The notes: a model not told the origin generated them from the letters alone. A stretch of 64,000 bases of DNA from Burkholderiales bacterium 67-32 (GCA_001898625.1 MKUP01000028.1:213881-277880), one strand, 5' to 3'; counted from the first letter of the stretch, positions 36,603 through 46,703 are shown. Translations and numbers: made by a program.

Positions 36603-37522
36603 ATGCCCATGCAACCACGACGTTTTCCACGGAGCTTGCTCCGCCCGCGGCCCGGCCGCTGCCGGACCTGTTTCCCGAGGCGCGCCCCGCCGGGGGCGTT
36701 TCCGGGTTCGTCCGCCGTCATCCGACCATGGTGATCGGCGGCCTCCTGCTCCTGCTGATGATCCTGGTCGCGGTCTTCGCCCCCTGGCTGACGGCGCGGG
36801 ACCCGGCATCCGTCGCGCCGGCGCTGCGCAAGCTGGAGCCTTCGGCGCGCTTCTGGTTCGGGACCGACATCCTGGGCCGCGACCTGTATTCGCGCGTGCT
36901 GTTCGGCGCCCGGGTGTCCCTGGTCGTGGGCTTCGCGGTGGCGCTGTTCTCCTGTCTGATCGGCCTGGCGATCGGCCTGGTCTCCGGTTACGTCCGATGG
37001 GCGGACAACGTCGTGATGCGGGTGATGGACGGCATGATGTCGATTCCGCCCATCCTTCTGGCGATCGCGCTGATGGCGCTGACGCAGGCCAGCATCGGCA
37101 ACGTCATCCTGGCCATTACCGTGACCGAGATTCCCCGTGTCGCGAGGGTAGTGCGCGGGATCGTGATCTCGCTGCGGGAGCAGCCTTTCGTCGAGGCCGC
37201 CATCGCTTCGGGAACCCGGGCGCCGACGATCATGGTCCGACACATTCTGCCCAACGTCATGGGGCCGCTGATCGTGCAGGCAACCTTCATCTGCGCCAGC
37301 GCCATCCTGATCGAAGCCGCGCTGTCGTTCCTGGGCGCAGGCACGCCGTCCAACATCCCGTCATGGGGGAACATCATGGCCGAAGGCCGGAGCATCTGGC
37401 AGGTCAAGCCGTACATCGTCTTCTTTCCCGCCTTGTTCCTGAGCGTGACCGTTCTCGCGATGAACATGCTGGGCGATGGCGTCAGGGATCTCCTGGATCC
37501 GAGGATGAACGAACATGTATGA
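36599..37522 (+). CDS. Dpp/Opp-type ABC transporter permease (DppC-like)
   Basis: A 307-residue permease starting at GTG 36599, which overlaps the preceding stop (GTGA). The N-terminal membrane segment is preceded by a Pro-rich cytoplasmic leader; the motif FWFGTDILGRDLYSRVLFGARVSL is typical of DppC/OppC, and the EAA loop is FVEAAIASGTRAPTIMVRHILPN. It forms the transmembrane channel with the DppB-like partner. Confidence 0.93.
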   Translation: MNAHATTTFSTELAPPAARPLPDLFPEARPAGGVSGFVRRHPTMVIGGLLLLLMILVAVFAPWLTARDPASVAPALRKLEPSARFWFGTDILGRDLYSRVLFGARVSLVVGFAVALFSCLIGLAIGLVSGYVRWADNVVMRVMDGMMSIPPILLAIALMALTQASIGNVILAITVTEIPRVARVVRGIVISLREQPFVEAAIASGTRAPTIMVRHILPNVMGPLIVQATFICASAILIEAALSFLGAGTPSNIPSWGNIMAEGRSIWQVKPYIVFFPALFLSVTVLAMNMLGDGVRDLLDPRMNEHV

Positions 37523-38534
37523 GGACGCGAGCGTGTCCGCCGCCCCCTTGCTGGACGTCGAGGACCTGCAGACGCAGTTCCTTGCCCGCGACGGCATCGG
37601 CCGCGCCGTGAACGGCATCAGCTTCCAGGTGGCCGAGGGGGAAACCGTGGCCATCGTGGGAGAAAGCGGCAGCGGCAAGTCGGTGACCGCGATGTCCATC
37701 ATGCGGCTGCTGCCCACCCGCACGACGCGCGTGGCCGGCAAGGTCCGCCTGCTGGGCCGGGACCTGATGGGGCTGGCGGAGGAGGACATGCGGACCATCC
37801 GCGGAAACGTCCTCAGCATGATTTTTCAGGATCCCATGTCCAGCCTGAATCCGGTGCTGACCGTCGGCCAGCAGATCGGCGAGGCGTTGGCGCTTCATGC
37901 GGGACTGCGCGGCCGGGCGGCGCAGGACAGGGCGGTGGCGATGCTGGAGCGGGTCGGTATTCCCGAGCCGCGGCGCCGTGTCCGGCAATACCCTCACGAA
38001 TTGTCGGGCGGCATGTGCCAGCGGGTCATGATCGCGATGGCCCTGGCGTGCGAGCCGCGGCTCCTGATCGCCGACGAACCGACGACCGCGCTGGACGTGA
38101 CGATCCAGGCGCAGATCCTCGACCTGGTCAAGGACTTGACGCGCCGGACCGGCGCGGCCGTGGTGCTCATCACGCACGATCTCGGGGTGGTGTGGGAAGT
38201 GGCGCAGCGCGTGCTGGTGATGTATGCGGGACGGGTGGTCGAGGAAGCGCCCGTCGCGCAGGTGTTTCGAGAGCCGCTGCATCCCTATACGCGCGGTCTG
38301 CTGGGCGCCGTGCCCACGCTGGATGCCCAGGCGCGCGGGACCGGCGGCCGGCTGGCGGAGATCCCGGGAACCGTGCCCAGCATCAAGGAACGTATCGATG
38401 GCTGTGCGTTCGCGGGTCGGTGCGCCCTGGCCACGGATCTTTGCCGGGCGGTGGTCCCGGCCTTGCAGATCAAGTCGCCGGGACATCGCGTGGCCTGCCA
38501 TCGGGTCGAAGTAGAAGAGGGAGCTTGCTCATGA
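37515..38534 (+). CDS. Dpp/Opp-type ABC transporter ATP-binding protein (DppD-like)
   Basis: A 339-residue ATPase. Walker A is [14 protein letters not shown], the signature is [16 protein letters not shown], Walker B is [14 protein letters not shown], and the H-loop is LITHDLGVV. The C-terminal oligopeptide domain has a Cys-rich stretch [15 protein letters not shown]. The start lies eight nt inside the permease gene. It provides energy coupling with the next ATPase. Confidence 0.94.
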   Translation: MYEDASVSAAPLLDVEDLQTQFLARDGIGRAVNGISFQVAEGETVAIVGESGSGKSVTAMSIMRLLPTRTTRVAGKVRLLGRDLMGLAEEDMRTIRGNVLSMIFQDPMSSLNPVLTVGQQIGEALALHAGLRGRAAQDRAVAMLERVGIPEPRRRVRQYPHELSGGMCQRVMIAMALACEPRLLIADEPTTALDVTIQAQILDLVKDLTRRTGAAVVLITHDLGVVWEVAQRVLVMYAGRVVEEAPVAQVFREPLHPYTRGLLGAVPTLDAQARGTGGRLAEIPGTVPSIKERIDGCAFAGRCALATDLCRAVVPALQIKSPGHRVACHRVEVEEGACS

Positions 38535-39526
38535 ACGCGCCGCTGTTGAACGTCATGGGACTGAAGAAATACTACGCGGTCGGATCCCGGTTTCCGGGGG
38601 CGCGTCCCAGGCAGCTTCGTGCCGTGGATGACGTGTCATTCAGCATCGGCCATGGCGAGACCCTGTCGCTCGTCGGCGAGAGCGGCTGCGGCAAGTCTTC
38701 GGTCGGGCGGTCCATCCTGGGGCTGTTTCCCATCACGGACGGTCGCATCGAGCTCGACGGAACGAGGATAGACCGGTTGTCGCCCGAAGCCTTTCGTCCC
38801 GTCCGCAAGAAATTGCAGGTGGTGTTCCAGGATCCCTTCTCGTCGCTGAACCCCAGGATGAAGGTCCGGGACATCGTGGCCGAGCCCCTGCGCAATTTCC
38901 GGCCGGATCTTTCCAGGACGCAGATCGACCGCAAGGTCGGGGACGTCCTGGAACAGGTCGGCCTGCCGCGCGATGCCATCGGCCGGTGGCCGCACGAGTT
39001 CAGCGGGGGGCAGCGCCAGCGTATCGGCATCGCCCGGGCCCTGTCGGCCGAGCCGGAGCTCATCGTGTGCGACGAGGCCGTGTCGGCGCTGGACGTGTCG
39101 GTCAAGGCCCAGATCGTCAACCTGTTGCAGGACCTGCAGCGGGAGCTCGGGCTGGCCTTGCTGTTCATCAGCCACGATCTGGGCATCGTCGCCCACATGA
39201 CCCATCGCGTGGCGGTGATGTACCTGGGCAAGATCGTGGAGATCGGTACACGCCAGGAGGTGTTCTTCCAGACCCGGCATCCCTATACGAAGGCCCTGCT
39301 GTCGTCGGTGCCGTCGATGAAGGCCCGCGGCGCCGAGAGCCGGCGCATCATCCTGGCCGGCGATGTTCCCAGTCCGGTCAATCCTCCGCCGGGCTGCCGC
39401 TTCCATGCCAGATGCCCGTCCGCGATGGACCGCTGCAAGGTCGAAGAGCCGCCCCTGGTGTCCCATGGGGACGGGCATGTGTCGGCCTGCCACTTGAACG
39501 ATACGAACGGAGAGCCCGCACGATGA
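38531..39526 (+). CDS. Dpp/Opp-type ABC transporter ATP-binding protein (DppF-like)
   Basis: A 331-residue ATPase that overlaps the preceding gene by ATGA. Walker A is VGESGCGKSSVGRS, the signature is EFSGGQRQRIGIARAL, Walker B is LIVCDEAVSALDVS, and the end GCRFHARCPSAMDRC is the typical oligopeptide-family Cys motif. It is the second ATPase of the importer. Confidence 0.94.
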   Translation: MNAPLLNVMGLKKYYAVGSRFPGARPRQLRAVDDVSFSIGHGETLSLVGESGCGKSSVGRSILGLFPITDGRIELDGTRIDRLSPEAFRPVRKKLQVVFQDPFSSLNPRMKVRDIVAEPLRNFRPDLSRTQIDRKVGDVLEQVGLPRDAIGRWPHEFSGGQRQRIGIARALSAEPELIVCDEAVSALDVSVKAQIVNLLQDLQRELGLALLFISHDLGIVAHMTHRVAVMYLGKIVEIGTRQEVFFQTRHPYTKALLSSVPSMKARGAESRRIILAGDVPSPVNPPPGCRFHARCPSAMDRCKVEEPPLVSHGDGHVSACHLNDTNGEPAR

Positions 39527-40476
39527 TCCATCATGTTCCCGCCTCGCCCGAGAATGTCCGGGTCGGCATGTTCGATGCCGGCTTCGAGCCCATCCTGACG
39601 GTCGAGTCCGGCGATACGGTCAGGGTGGAGACCGTGTCCGGCAAGGCCTCGCTGTTTCCGCCGCCCGGGTCGGGGATGAGCGTGCCGGCGGCGCTGCGCC
39701 GCATCGCCGAGGCGAACCTGCCCATGATGGCTCCGCACATCCTGACGGGGCCGATCGGCATCGCGGGCGCCGAGCCGGGGGACATGCTGGAGGTCAGGAT
39801 AGACGCGGTGGAGCTGGGTTCGGATTGGGGGTATAACTACATCCGCCCGCTGGCGGGGACGCTGCCCGAGGATTTTCCCGACCTGACGGCAGCCACGATC
39901 CCCATCGATCGCGCGGCCCGCCGCGCGCGCCTCGCATGGGGCATGACGCTGCCGGTCGCTCCCTTCTTCGGTGTCATGGGCGTTGCGCCGCCCCCTTCAT
40001 ATGCCTGTATTTCTTCGAAAGAACCGCGTGTTCATGGCGGCAACATGGACAACAAGGAACTGGTGGCCGGGAGCACGCTGTTTTTGCCCGTCCATGTCGC
40101 CGGCGCGCTTTTTTCCGTGGGCGACGGCCATGCGTTGCAGGGAGATGGCGAGGTATGCGTCACCGCGCTCGAGACCTGCCTGGACGGCGAGTTCACGCTT
40201 GCCGTCCACAAGGGGGGCGGAGCCGCCGACCCCAGGCTCCGTTTTCCGCGCGCGGAAACGCCGACGCACTACATCAGCATGGGGTTCCATGAAAGTCTCG
40301 ACCAGGCCCTGAAGCAGGCGCTGCGCGAGATGATCGACTTCATCTGCGCTCGAACCGATCTTGCGCGCGCCCACGCCTACCAGTTGTGTTCGCTTGCCGT
40401 CGACTTCCACGTGACGCAGTCGGTGAACGGAGAGAAAGGCGTGCATGGGATGCTCCGCAGGGAAATACTGGACTGA
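39523..40476 (+). CDS. Acetamidase/formamidase family protein
   Basis: A 317-residue FmdA/AmdA-family amidohydrolase. The family signature HGGNMDNKELVAGSTLFLPV is followed by SVGDGHALQGDGEVCVTALET; these give the Asp/His/Glu metal and substrate ligands of the fold. It releases ammonia from small amides such as formamide or acetamide. It overlaps the ATPase gene by ATGA. A second amidase in the same operon suggests that the imported molecule carries more than one amide bond, or that the two enzymes act in series (inference). Confidence 0.9.
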   Translation: MIHHVPASPENVRVGMFDAGFEPILTVESGDTVRVETVSGKASLFPPPGSGMSVPAALRRIAEANLPMMAPHILTGPIGIAGAEPGDMLEVRIDAVELGSDWGYNYIRPLAGTLPEDFPDLTAATIPIDRAARRARLAWGMTLPVAPFFGVMGVAPPPSYACISSKEPRVHGGNMDNKELVAGSTLFLPVHVAGALFSVGDGHALQGDGEVCVTALETCLDGEFTLAVHKGGGAADPRLRFPRAETPTHYISMGFHESLDQALKQALREMIDFICARTDLARAHAYQLCSLAVDFHVTQSVNGEKGVHGMLRREILD

Positions 40477-40512
40477 CCGGGGCCCGCTCCACTTTTTTCA
40501 GGAAGCTTCAAA

Positions 40513-41205
40513 TTGACAGTTCGCAGTCCCGACAAGAAAGACAAGCCGGCCTTCTTCATTTCGGCGACGAGGCGGCCGAGCCGCTCCAACGGCGCCCGGG
40601 ATCCGGAGCGTACGCGGCAGAACCTGCTGGATGCGGCCTACCGGGAGTTCTCCCATAGCGGATACCACGGCGCCAGCGTCGAGCAGATCTGCACCCGGGC
40701 GGGGGTCAGCAAGCAGATCCTGTCCCATCATTTCGGCTCGAAGGAAAACGCCTACCTGGCGGTGCTCGAGGCGGCCTATACGGCGTTCCGGTCCAACGAC
40801 CCTAAGCTCGAGTTGAACGCCGCCGACCCGCGCGCTGCGCTGCGCGATTTCGTCCTGTTCACGTTCGACCACGTCCGCCACAACCGGGATTTCGTCAACC
40901 TGCTCAGCGGCGAGAACGTGAACAAGGGCAGGATCATCCGCAAGTCGGAGCGCCTGAAATCGATCTACGATCCCATGATCCATCGCATCGGCACGCTGCT
41001 GCGGGCGGGGGCCGAGGCCGGGCTGTTCCGGCCCGGGCTGGACGCGCGCCAGGTCTATATCAGCATCAATGCCTTGTGCTTTTTCAGCATTTCCAATTGC
41101 CACACGCTGTCGGCGGTGCTGGGTACCGATCTGGCGGACGATGCGGCACTGGACGAGCGCCGAGAACACGTCGTCGATTTCGTGATGGCCGCCATCACCG
41201 CGTGA
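40513..41205 (+). CDS. TetR-family transcriptional regulator (RutR-like)
   Basis: A 230-residue regulator. The start is TTG at 40513. The HTH is [38 protein letters not shown], and the C-terminal domain ([20 protein letters not shown]) matches the RutR-like TetR_C family. Position at the end of the amide-importer operon suggests it represses the cluster (inference). It overlaps the 3' end of a convergent LysR gene by 11 bp. Confidence 0.85.
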   Translation: MTVRSPDKKDKPAFFISATRRPSRSNGARDPERTRQNLLDAAYREFSHSGYHGASVEQICTRAGVSKQILSHHFGSKENAYLAVLEAAYTAFRSNDPKLELNAADPRAALRDFVLFTFDHVRHNRDFVNLLSGENVNKGRIIRKSERLKSIYDPMIHRIGTLLRAGAEAGLFRPGLDARQVYISINALCFFSISNCHTLSAVLGTDLADDAALDERREHVVDFVMAAITA

Positions 41206-42142
41206 AGCGCTTGGGCGGCGCAGCCGCCTCGCCCTCCAGCCCATGCTGCGCCCGGTACTGGGCAGCCTGGGTGGCCAGCCACTGCGTGAACAGGTGCAGG
41301 GGCTCGTGGTCGGCCTTCCACTCGGGCAGGACCAGGTAGTAGTTCTTGTCCCGCACCGATTCGCGCTCGCAGGCGACGATCAGCCGGCCCGATTCGAGTT
41401 CCTGCTCGACGATCAGCCGTGGCACCAGGGCGATGCCCTGGCCGTGCACGGCGGCTTCCACCAGCATCGAGAACAATTCGTAGCGCGGGCCGCCCAGGTC
41501 GTGCGGATGGCTGACGTTCTGCGCGGCGAACCATTGCCGCCAGGCATAAGGGCGCGTGCTTTGCTGCAGCAGCCGGTAGGCCGAGAACTGCCCGGGCATG
41601 ATGCGCTTGCGCACGCCCAGCAGCCTGGGGGAGCACACGGGCACCAGTTTCTCGGGCATCAGGAAGACCGCCTCGGTGCCCGGCCAGGGCCCGTCGCCGG
41701 CGTAGATGGCGGCGTCGAAGGGGGTGCCCTCGAACAGGAAGGGCCGGCTTTGCGGAGTGATGTTCAGGACGATGTTGGGGGCCTGGCGCTCGAAATCGGC
41801 CAGGCGCGGCAGCAGCCAGCGGGTGGCGAACGTGGGCACGGACGCCAGTTCCAGTACACCGCCTTCGCCGCGCCGGGCCATCAGATCCAGGGTGTCGCGC
41901 TCGACCTCGTCCAGGCGGCGCGCCACGGATTCGCCGTAGGTCTGGCCGGCCTGGGTCAGGGTGACGCCGCGCCGGGTGCGGCGGAACAGCTTCAGGCCCA
42001 GGAAGGACTCCAGGCCGGCGATCTGCCGGCATACGGCGCTCTGGGTCAGGGCCAGCTCGGTCGCGGCCTTGGTGAAACTCTGGTGGCGCGCGGCCGCTTC
42101 GAAGGCGGCCAGGGCGGCGGTGCTGGGCAGTTTGCGGCGCAT
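41195..42142 (-). CDS. LysR-family regulator (GcvA/GcdR type)
   Basis: A 315-residue LysR protein. The N-terminal domain is [42 protein letters not shown]. The C-terminal domain resembles the GcvA group. It is divergent from the glutaryl-CoA dehydrogenase gene, the arrangement known as gcdR–gcdH in related betaproteobacteria, and probably activates it. The start ATG at 42142 is immediately next to the divergent intergenic region. Confidence 0.88.
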   Translation of the reverse strand: MRRKLPSTAALAAFEAAARHQSFTKAATELALTQSAVCRQIAGLESFLGLKLFRRTRRGVTLTQAGQTYGESVARRLDEVERDTLDLMARRGEGGVLELASVPTFATRWLLPRLADFERQAPNIVLNITPQSRPFLFEGTPFDAAIYAGDGPWPGTEAVFLMPEKLVPVCSPRLLGVRKRIMPGQFSAYRLLQQSTRPYAWRQWFAAQNVSHPHDLGGPRYELFSMLVEAAVHGQGIALVPRLIVEQELESGRLIVACERESVRDKNYYLVLPEWKADHEPLHLFTQWLATQAAQYRAQHGLEGEAAAPPKRFTR

Positions 42143-42215
42143 AAGTGGGGCCCGGGATCGGAAGGTTCTACTTTAACAAGTGCGGAAAACGCACAGGTAA
42201 GTGAAAAGAACTCGT

Positions 42216-42242
42216 TTGGCGCAGCGGCCGAATCCGTATATC
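42216..42242 (+). promoter_or_regulatory. Weak candidate promoter of the glutaryl-CoA dehydrogenase gene
   Basis: TTGGCG (42216–42221), a 15-bp spacer and TATATC (42237–42242) lie upstream of the gene in the 159-bp divergent region. Spacing is short and the -35 poor, as would suit a LysR-activated promoter. Confidence 0.3.
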
Positions 42243-42301
42243 TTGCAGGAAATTCGCCGGGAGGACACGGATTCTCCTGTTTCCCCAACTACTCGCGAGA
42301 C

Positions 42302-43504
42302 ATGACTCTTATGCACAAGCCTGCACAATTCAACTGGGCCGACCCCTTGCTGCTCGACCAGCAACTGACCGACGACGAACGCATGGTGCGGGAAGCGGCG
42401 GCGGCGTACTGCCAGGACAAGCTGATGCCGCGCGTGCTGGAGTCGTTCCGCAACGAGCGCACCGATGCCGCCATCTTCCGCGAGATGGGCGAGCTGGGCC
42501 TGCTGGGACCCACGATTCCCGAGCAATACGGCGGTCCGGGCCTGAGCTACGTCTGCTACGGCCTGATCGCGCGCGAGGTCGAGCGCGTGGATTCCGGCTA
42601 CCGCTCGATGATGAGCGTGCAGTCCTCGCTGGTCATGGTCCCCATCCATGAATTCGGTACCGAGGCGCAAAAGCAGAAATACCTGCCCAAGCTGGCCACC
42701 GGCGAGCTGATCGGCTGCTTCGGCCTGACCGAGCCCAACCACGGCTCGGATCCCGGCTCCATGGTCACCCGCGCCACCAAGGTGGACGGCGGCTACCGCC
42801 TGAGCGGCGCCAAGATGTGGATCACCAATTCGCCCATCGCCGATGTGTTCGTGGTCTGGGCCAAGCTCAAGGACGAGGACGGCAAGGACAACATCCGCGG
42901 CTTCATCCTGGAGAAGGGCTGGAAGGGCCTGTCGGCGCCGGCCATCCACGGCAAGGTCGGCCTGCGCACGTCCATCACCGGCGAGATCGTCATGGACGAG
43001 GTCTTCGTGCCGGAAGAGAACTACATGCCCAGCGTGGCTGGCCTGAAGGGTCCGTTCACCTGCCTGAACTCGGCCCGCTACGGCATCGCCTGGGGCGCGC
43101 TGGGCGCCGCCGAATACTGCTGGCACACCGCCCGCCAGTACGTGCTGGACCGCAAGCAGTTCGGCCGCCCGCTGGCCGCCAACCAGTTGGTGCAGAAGAA
43201 GCTGGCCGACATGCAGACCGAGATCACGCTGGGCCTGCAAGGCTGCCTGCAACTGGGCCGGATGAAGGACGCCGGGACGGCGGCGGTGGAGATCACCTCC
43301 ATCATGAAGCGCAACTCCTGCGGCAAGTCGTTGGACATCGCCCGCGTCGCCCGCGACATGCTGGGCGGCAACGGGATTTCCGACGAGTTCGGCGTGATCC
43401 GCCACGTCGTCAACCTCGAGGTGGTCAACACCTACGAAGGCACGCACGACGTCCATGCGCTGATCCTGGGCCGCGCCCAGACGGGCATCCAGGCGTTCTG
43501 CTAA
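42302..43504 (+). CDS. gcdH: Glutaryl-CoA dehydrogenase
   Basis: A 400-residue acyl-CoA dehydrogenase. The order of motifs is [74 protein letters not shown] and, near the end, [17 protein letters not shown], in which the Glu is the catalytic base of glutaryl-CoA dehydrogenases. It decarboxylates glutaryl-CoA to crotonyl-CoA in lysine, tryptophan and glutarate degradation. No CoA-transferase follows; the prp locus is next. An alternative start ATG lies at 42311. Confidence 0.94.
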   Translation: MTLMHKPAQFNWADPLLLDQQLTDDERMVREAAAAYCQDKLMPRVLESFRNERTDAAIFREMGELGLLGPTIPEQYGGPGLSYVCYGLIAREVERVDSGYRSMMSVQSSLVMVPIHEFGTEAQKQKYLPKLATGELIGCFGLTEPNHGSDPGSMVTRATKVDGGYRLSGAKMWITNSPIADVFVVWAKLKDEDGKDNIRGFILEKGWKGLSAPAIHGKVGLRTSITGEIVMDEVFVPEENYMPSVAGLKGPFTCLNSARYGIAWGALGAAEYCWHTARQYVLDRKQFGRPLAANQLVQKKLADMQTEITLGLQGCLQLGRMKDAGTAAVEITSIMKRNSCGKSLDIARVARDMLGGNGISDEFGVIRHVVNLEVVNTYEGTHDVHALILGRAQTGIQAFC

Positions 43505-43507
43505 GCA

Positions 43508-45481
43508 TCACGAGGCGCCGGGCGGCGCCTCTTTCAGCTTGCGCCACAGCGTGGCGGGGCTGATGCCCAGTATCCGGCACGCCGCCGCGCGGTCGCCGTG
43601 GCAGGCGTCCAGCACGCGGCGCGCGTGGGCCGCCTGGCTGGCCCGGGCAATCTCGTCCAGCGATGCGAAGGCGGCCCCTTCCGGACCGTCGGACGCCGCC
43701 TCGTCCGTGCCGCCGTACAGCTCGGGCACGGTGATTTCCAGTTCCAGCTCCAGTTCCTTGCGGCCGATCTTGCGGCCCGCGTGCGAGACGGCCACCCGCT
43801 CCAGCACGTTTTCCATCTCGCGCAGATTGCCGGGCCAGGCGTAGTTCGCGCACAGCGATCGGACGAAGGCCGGTAGGCGCACGGGCCGCGCCATGCCCAG
43901 CCGCCGCTGCGCGCGGGCGTAGAGTTCCTCGGCCAGTTCGTCGATGTCGCCTTCGCGTTCGCGCAGCGGCGGCATGGCGATGCGCAGGATGTTCAGGCGG
44001 TAGAACAGGTCCTGCCGGAAGTCGCCGGCGCGCACCATGGCCTGCAGGTCGCGGTGGGTGGCGGCGACCACCCGCACGTTGACCGCCACCGGTTCCAGCG
44101 CACCCACCGGCAGCACCTGTCGTTCCTGCAGCACGCGCAGCAGGCGCACCTGCAGCGCCAGCGGCATGTCGCCGATCTCGTCCAGGAACAGGGTGCCGTT
44201 GTGGGCGGCTTCGAACAGGCCGGTCTTGCCGCCCTTGCGGGCGCCGGTGAAGGCGCCTTCCTCGTAGCCGAACAGTTCGCTTTCCAGCAGGGGTTCGGGG
44301 AAGGCGGCGCAGTTGATGGCGACGAAGGGGAAGTCGCGGCGGGGGCTGGCGCGGTGCATGCCTTGCGCCAGCACTTCCTTGCCGGTGCCGCTTTCGCCCT
44401 CGATCAGCACCGTGGAGCTGACGCCGGCGTACAGCCGCGCCAGCTCGCGCACCCGCTGCATGGGCCCCGAGCTGCCGAGCAGGTCGTCCAGGTCGTAGCG
44501 CGTGCCGGATGGCCGCGCCGGCGCGCCGGTACGCAGGTTGCGGTCCACCCGCTGGATGGCCTGGGCGTCCTGCGCCGTGACCACCGCGCCCAGCAGTTCG
44601 CCGCCGCTCAGGATGGGGATGCGGTTCAGGATCAGCACCTTGTCGCGCACCTTCTGAATGGTCTCCAGTTCCTTCTGTCCGTGGCGCAGGGGGCCGTCGA
44701 GCGAGATCGCCGGCGCGGCTTCCTCCAGCGGCCGGCCGATGGCCTGCTCGCGCCGCAGGCCCAGCAGGCGCTCCATGGGCGGATTGAGCGACTGGATGCG
44801 GCCCTCGGCGTCCACCGCGGCCACGCCTTCGTTCAGGTGGGACAGCACCGTGTTCAGGTATTCGCGGCGGCGCTGCTCGATGCGGGTGAGCCGGGCCGCC
44901 TCGATGGCGTCTTCCATCGCGACCCGGATCGAATTGCTGGAGTACAGGAAGACGCCGGCCAGGCCCTGCTGTTCGGCCAGGTCCGAGACCAGCCCGGGGC
45001 CGACGATGACTTCCAGCCCGGCGCGCTTGAGTGCCTTGACCTGCGTGGCGGCATCCTCGGTCGTGACGTAGCTGTGGCTGGGAAAGTCCAGCCCGAAGGC
45101 CTGCTTGAAGGCTTCGGCCTCGGGAAAGGTGGAGGCGTGCGTGACCAGGGCCAGGCGGCTGGACAATTGCCTGGCGGTGGTCAGGGCATGCATGACGTCG
45201 AAGCCCGTGACCTTGATCAGGATGACCGGCACGTCCACGTGCTGGCGCAGGTAGGCGCCGTTCGAGCCGCCCGCGACCACCGCGTCGACCAGCCCCTGGC
45301 GCGCGGCTTCGTTGATCGAGCGGGCCGCCGTCTCGAAGCCTTCGTCGACGATGCGGAAATCGGCCTGCCCGGCGTAGGCGGGGGCCAGTTCGGCGAAAGC
45401 GCGGGAGACGCGGCTGATACCCATGGTCCAGATGACGGGCCGGGACGGGGGGCGAGCGGGAAGGGCGGCTGGGATGTCCAT
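43508..45481 (-). CDS. prpR: Propionate catabolism operon regulator PrpR (sigma-54-dependent)
   Basis: A 657-residue enhancer-binding protein. The N-terminal PrpR_N 2-methylcitrate-sensing domain (RPVIWTMGISRVSRAFAELA) is followed by a PAS segment, an AAA+ domain with Walker A EGESGTGKE, GAFTGA loop (EEGAFTGARKGG) and GTLFLDEIGDMPL, and a Fis-type HTH (RAAACRILGISPATLWRKL). It is divergent from prpBCD, which it should activate through sigma-54. A likely operator palindrome and a canonical -24/-12 promoter lie in the intergenic region. Confidence 0.95.
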   Translation of the reverse strand: MDIPAALPARPPSRPVIWTMGISRVSRAFAELAPAYAGQADFRIVDEGFETAARSINEAARQGLVDAVVAGGSNGAYLRQHVDVPVILIKVTGFDVMHALTTARQLSSRLALVTHASTFPEAEAFKQAFGLDFPSHSYVTTEDAATQVKALKRAGLEVIVGPGLVSDLAEQQGLAGVFLYSSNSIRVAMEDAIEAARLTRIEQRRREYLNTVLSHLNEGVAAVDAEGRIQSLNPPMERLLGLRREQAIGRPLEEAAPAISLDGPLRHGQKELETIQKVRDKVLILNRIPILSGGELLGAVVTAQDAQAIQRVDRNLRTGAPARPSGTRYDLDDLLGSSGPMQRVRELARLYAGVSSTVLIEGESGTGKEVLAQGMHRASPRRDFPFVAINCAAFPEPLLESELFGYEEGAFTGARKGGKTGLFEAAHNGTLFLDEIGDMPLALQVRLLRVLQERQVLPVGALEPVAVNVRVVAATHRDLQAMVRAGDFRQDLFYRLNILRIAMPPLREREGDIDELAEELYARAQRRLGMARPVRLPAFVRSLCANYAWPGNLREMENVLERVAVSHAGRKIGRKELELELEITVPELYGGTDEAASDGPEGAAFASLDEIARASQAAHARRVLDACHGDRAAACRILGISPATLWRKLKEAPPGAS

Positions 45482-45483
45482 GG

Positions 45484-45504
45484 CAAATCCTGATTGCAGA
45501 TTTG
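45484..45504. promoter_or_regulatory. Candidate PrpR upstream activating site (CAAATC-N9-GATTTG)
   Basis: The inverted repeat CAAATC (45484–45489) / GATTTG (45499–45504) begins three bases from the prpR start codon and about 150 bp from the sigma-54 promoter of prpB. It is in the right place to serve PrpR and to autoregulate prpR. Identified by symmetry only. Confidence 0.4.
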
Positions 45505-45513
45505 ATTATAGCG

Positions 45514-45529
45514 ATTTCAAATATGAAAT
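45514..45529. promoter_or_regulatory. Candidate PrpR operator palindrome (ATTTCA-AATA-TGAAAT)
   Basis: A perfect 6-bp inverted repeat with a four-base spacer, in the AT-rich part of the prpR/prpB intergenic region, 111 bp upstream of the sigma-54 -24 element. Together with the repeat at 45484 it could form the enhancer site. Confidence 0.45.
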
Positions 45530-45639
45530 GAATCTGGCGGTCGGAGCGAGACGGCAAGCGCGGGAACGCAGGGGGCCGCCACGAGGGAAGCCTTTGCCCA
45601 CGCGGCCTGGCGCGGGGCAGGGCGGCGCGGGACCCCGCA

Positions 45640-45655
45640 TGGCACGGTCTTTGCA
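45640..45655 (+). promoter_or_regulatory. Sigma-54 (-24/-12) promoter of prpBCD
   Basis: TGGCACG-N4-TTGCA matches the sigma-54 consensus exactly: GG at 45641–45642 and GC at 45653–45654. It lies 35 bp upstream of the prpB ATG, appropriate for activation by PrpR. Confidence 0.9.
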
Positions 45656-45690
45656 GTAAGCTGAGTTTTCACCTAGTCCGAGTCATCGCC

Positions 45691-46593
45691 ATGACCTCCT
45701 CACGACCCGCCTCGCCCGGCGCCCGCTTCCGCCAGGCCCTGCGCGAAGAACACCCCCTGCAGATCATCGGCGCCATCAACGCCAACCATGCCTTGCTGGC
45801 CAAGCGCGCGGGGTTTCGCGCCGTCTACGTGTCGGGCGGCGGCGTGGCCGCCGGCTCGCTGGGCATGCCCGACCTGGGCATCAACACGCTGGACGACGTG
45901 CTGATCGACGTGCGCCGCATCACCGACGTGTGCGACCTGCCGCTGATGGTGGACATCGACACCGGCTTCGGCCCGTCTGCCTTCAACATCGCGCGTTCGG
46001 TCAAGAGCCTGATCAAGGCCGGCGCGGCCGCCTGCCACATCGAGGACCAGGTCGGCGCCAAGCGCTGCGGCCACCGCCCGGGCAAGGAAATCGTCTCGGC
46101 CTCGGAAATGGTGGACCGCGTCAAGGCGGCGGCCGATGCCAAGACTGATCCCGACTTCTTCCTGGTGGCGCGCACCGACGCCATCGCGGTGGAAGGGCTG
46201 GACGCCGCCATCGAGCGAGCCCAGGCCTGCGTGGAAGCGGGCGCCGACGGCATCTTCGCCGAGGCCGCCTACGACCTGCCCACCTACCGCAAGTTCGTCG
46301 ACGCGGTGAAGGTGCCGGTGCTGGCCAACATCACCGAGTTCGGACAGACGCCGCTGTTCACGGTGGAGGAACTCGGCAGCGCCGACGTGTCCATGGTGCT
46401 GTACCCGCTGTCCGCCTTCCGCGCCATGAACAAGGCCGCGGAAACGGTCTACACGGCCATTCGCCGCGACGGGCACCAGAAGAACGTGATCGACATGATG
46501 CAGACGCGCGAGGAGTTGTACGATCGCATTGGCTATCACGCGTTCGAACAGCATTTGGATGCGTTGTTCAAAAAAGGGGGTCCCAAGACGTAG
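45691..46593 (+). CDS. prpB: 2-methylisocitrate lyase
   Basis: A 300-residue PEP mutase/isocitrate lyase-superfamily enzyme. [34 protein letters not shown] and the [10 protein letters not shown] loop with catalytic C126 identify PrpB, which cleaves 2-methylisocitrate to pyruvate and succinate. It is the first gene of the prp operon after the sigma-54 promoter. A GC-rich repeat with a mosaic structure separates it from prpC. Confidence 0.95.
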   Translation: MTSSRPASPGARFRQALREEHPLQIIGAINANHALLAKRAGFRAVYVSGGGVAAGSLGMPDLGINTLDDVLIDVRRITDVCDLPLMVDIDTGFGPSAFNIARSVKSLIKAGAAACHIEDQVGAKRCGHRPGKEIVSASEMVDRVKAAADAKTDPDFFLVARTDAIAVEGLDAAIERAQACVEAGADGIFAEAAYDLPTYRKFVDAVKVPVLANITEFGQTPLFTVEELGSADVSMVLYPLSAFRAMNKAAETVYTAIRRDGHQKNVIDMMQTREELYDRIGYHAFEQHLDALFKKGGPKT

Positions 46594-46594
46594 T

Positions 46595-46703
46595 ACCTCC
46601 TACGCGCTGACGCGTCCCCCCCCAGGGCGCCGCGGATCCGGCTTTGCCGGTCCGCCAGCGCCGCCCCCTTGAGGGGGAGCGGCCGAAGGCCGCCAGGGGG
46701 TGG
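46595..46703. repeat. GC-rich interspersed hairpin repeat, copy 6 (mosaic, prpB–prpC)
   Basis: The left part (CCTCCTACGCGCTGACGCG) is in inverted orientation and the right part (GGATCCGGCTTTGCCGGTCC, then GCCCCCTTGAGGGGG) is forward, so this copy looks like a head-to-head composite. The end diverges from the other copies (GGCCGAAGGCCG hairpin). Confidence 0.85.
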
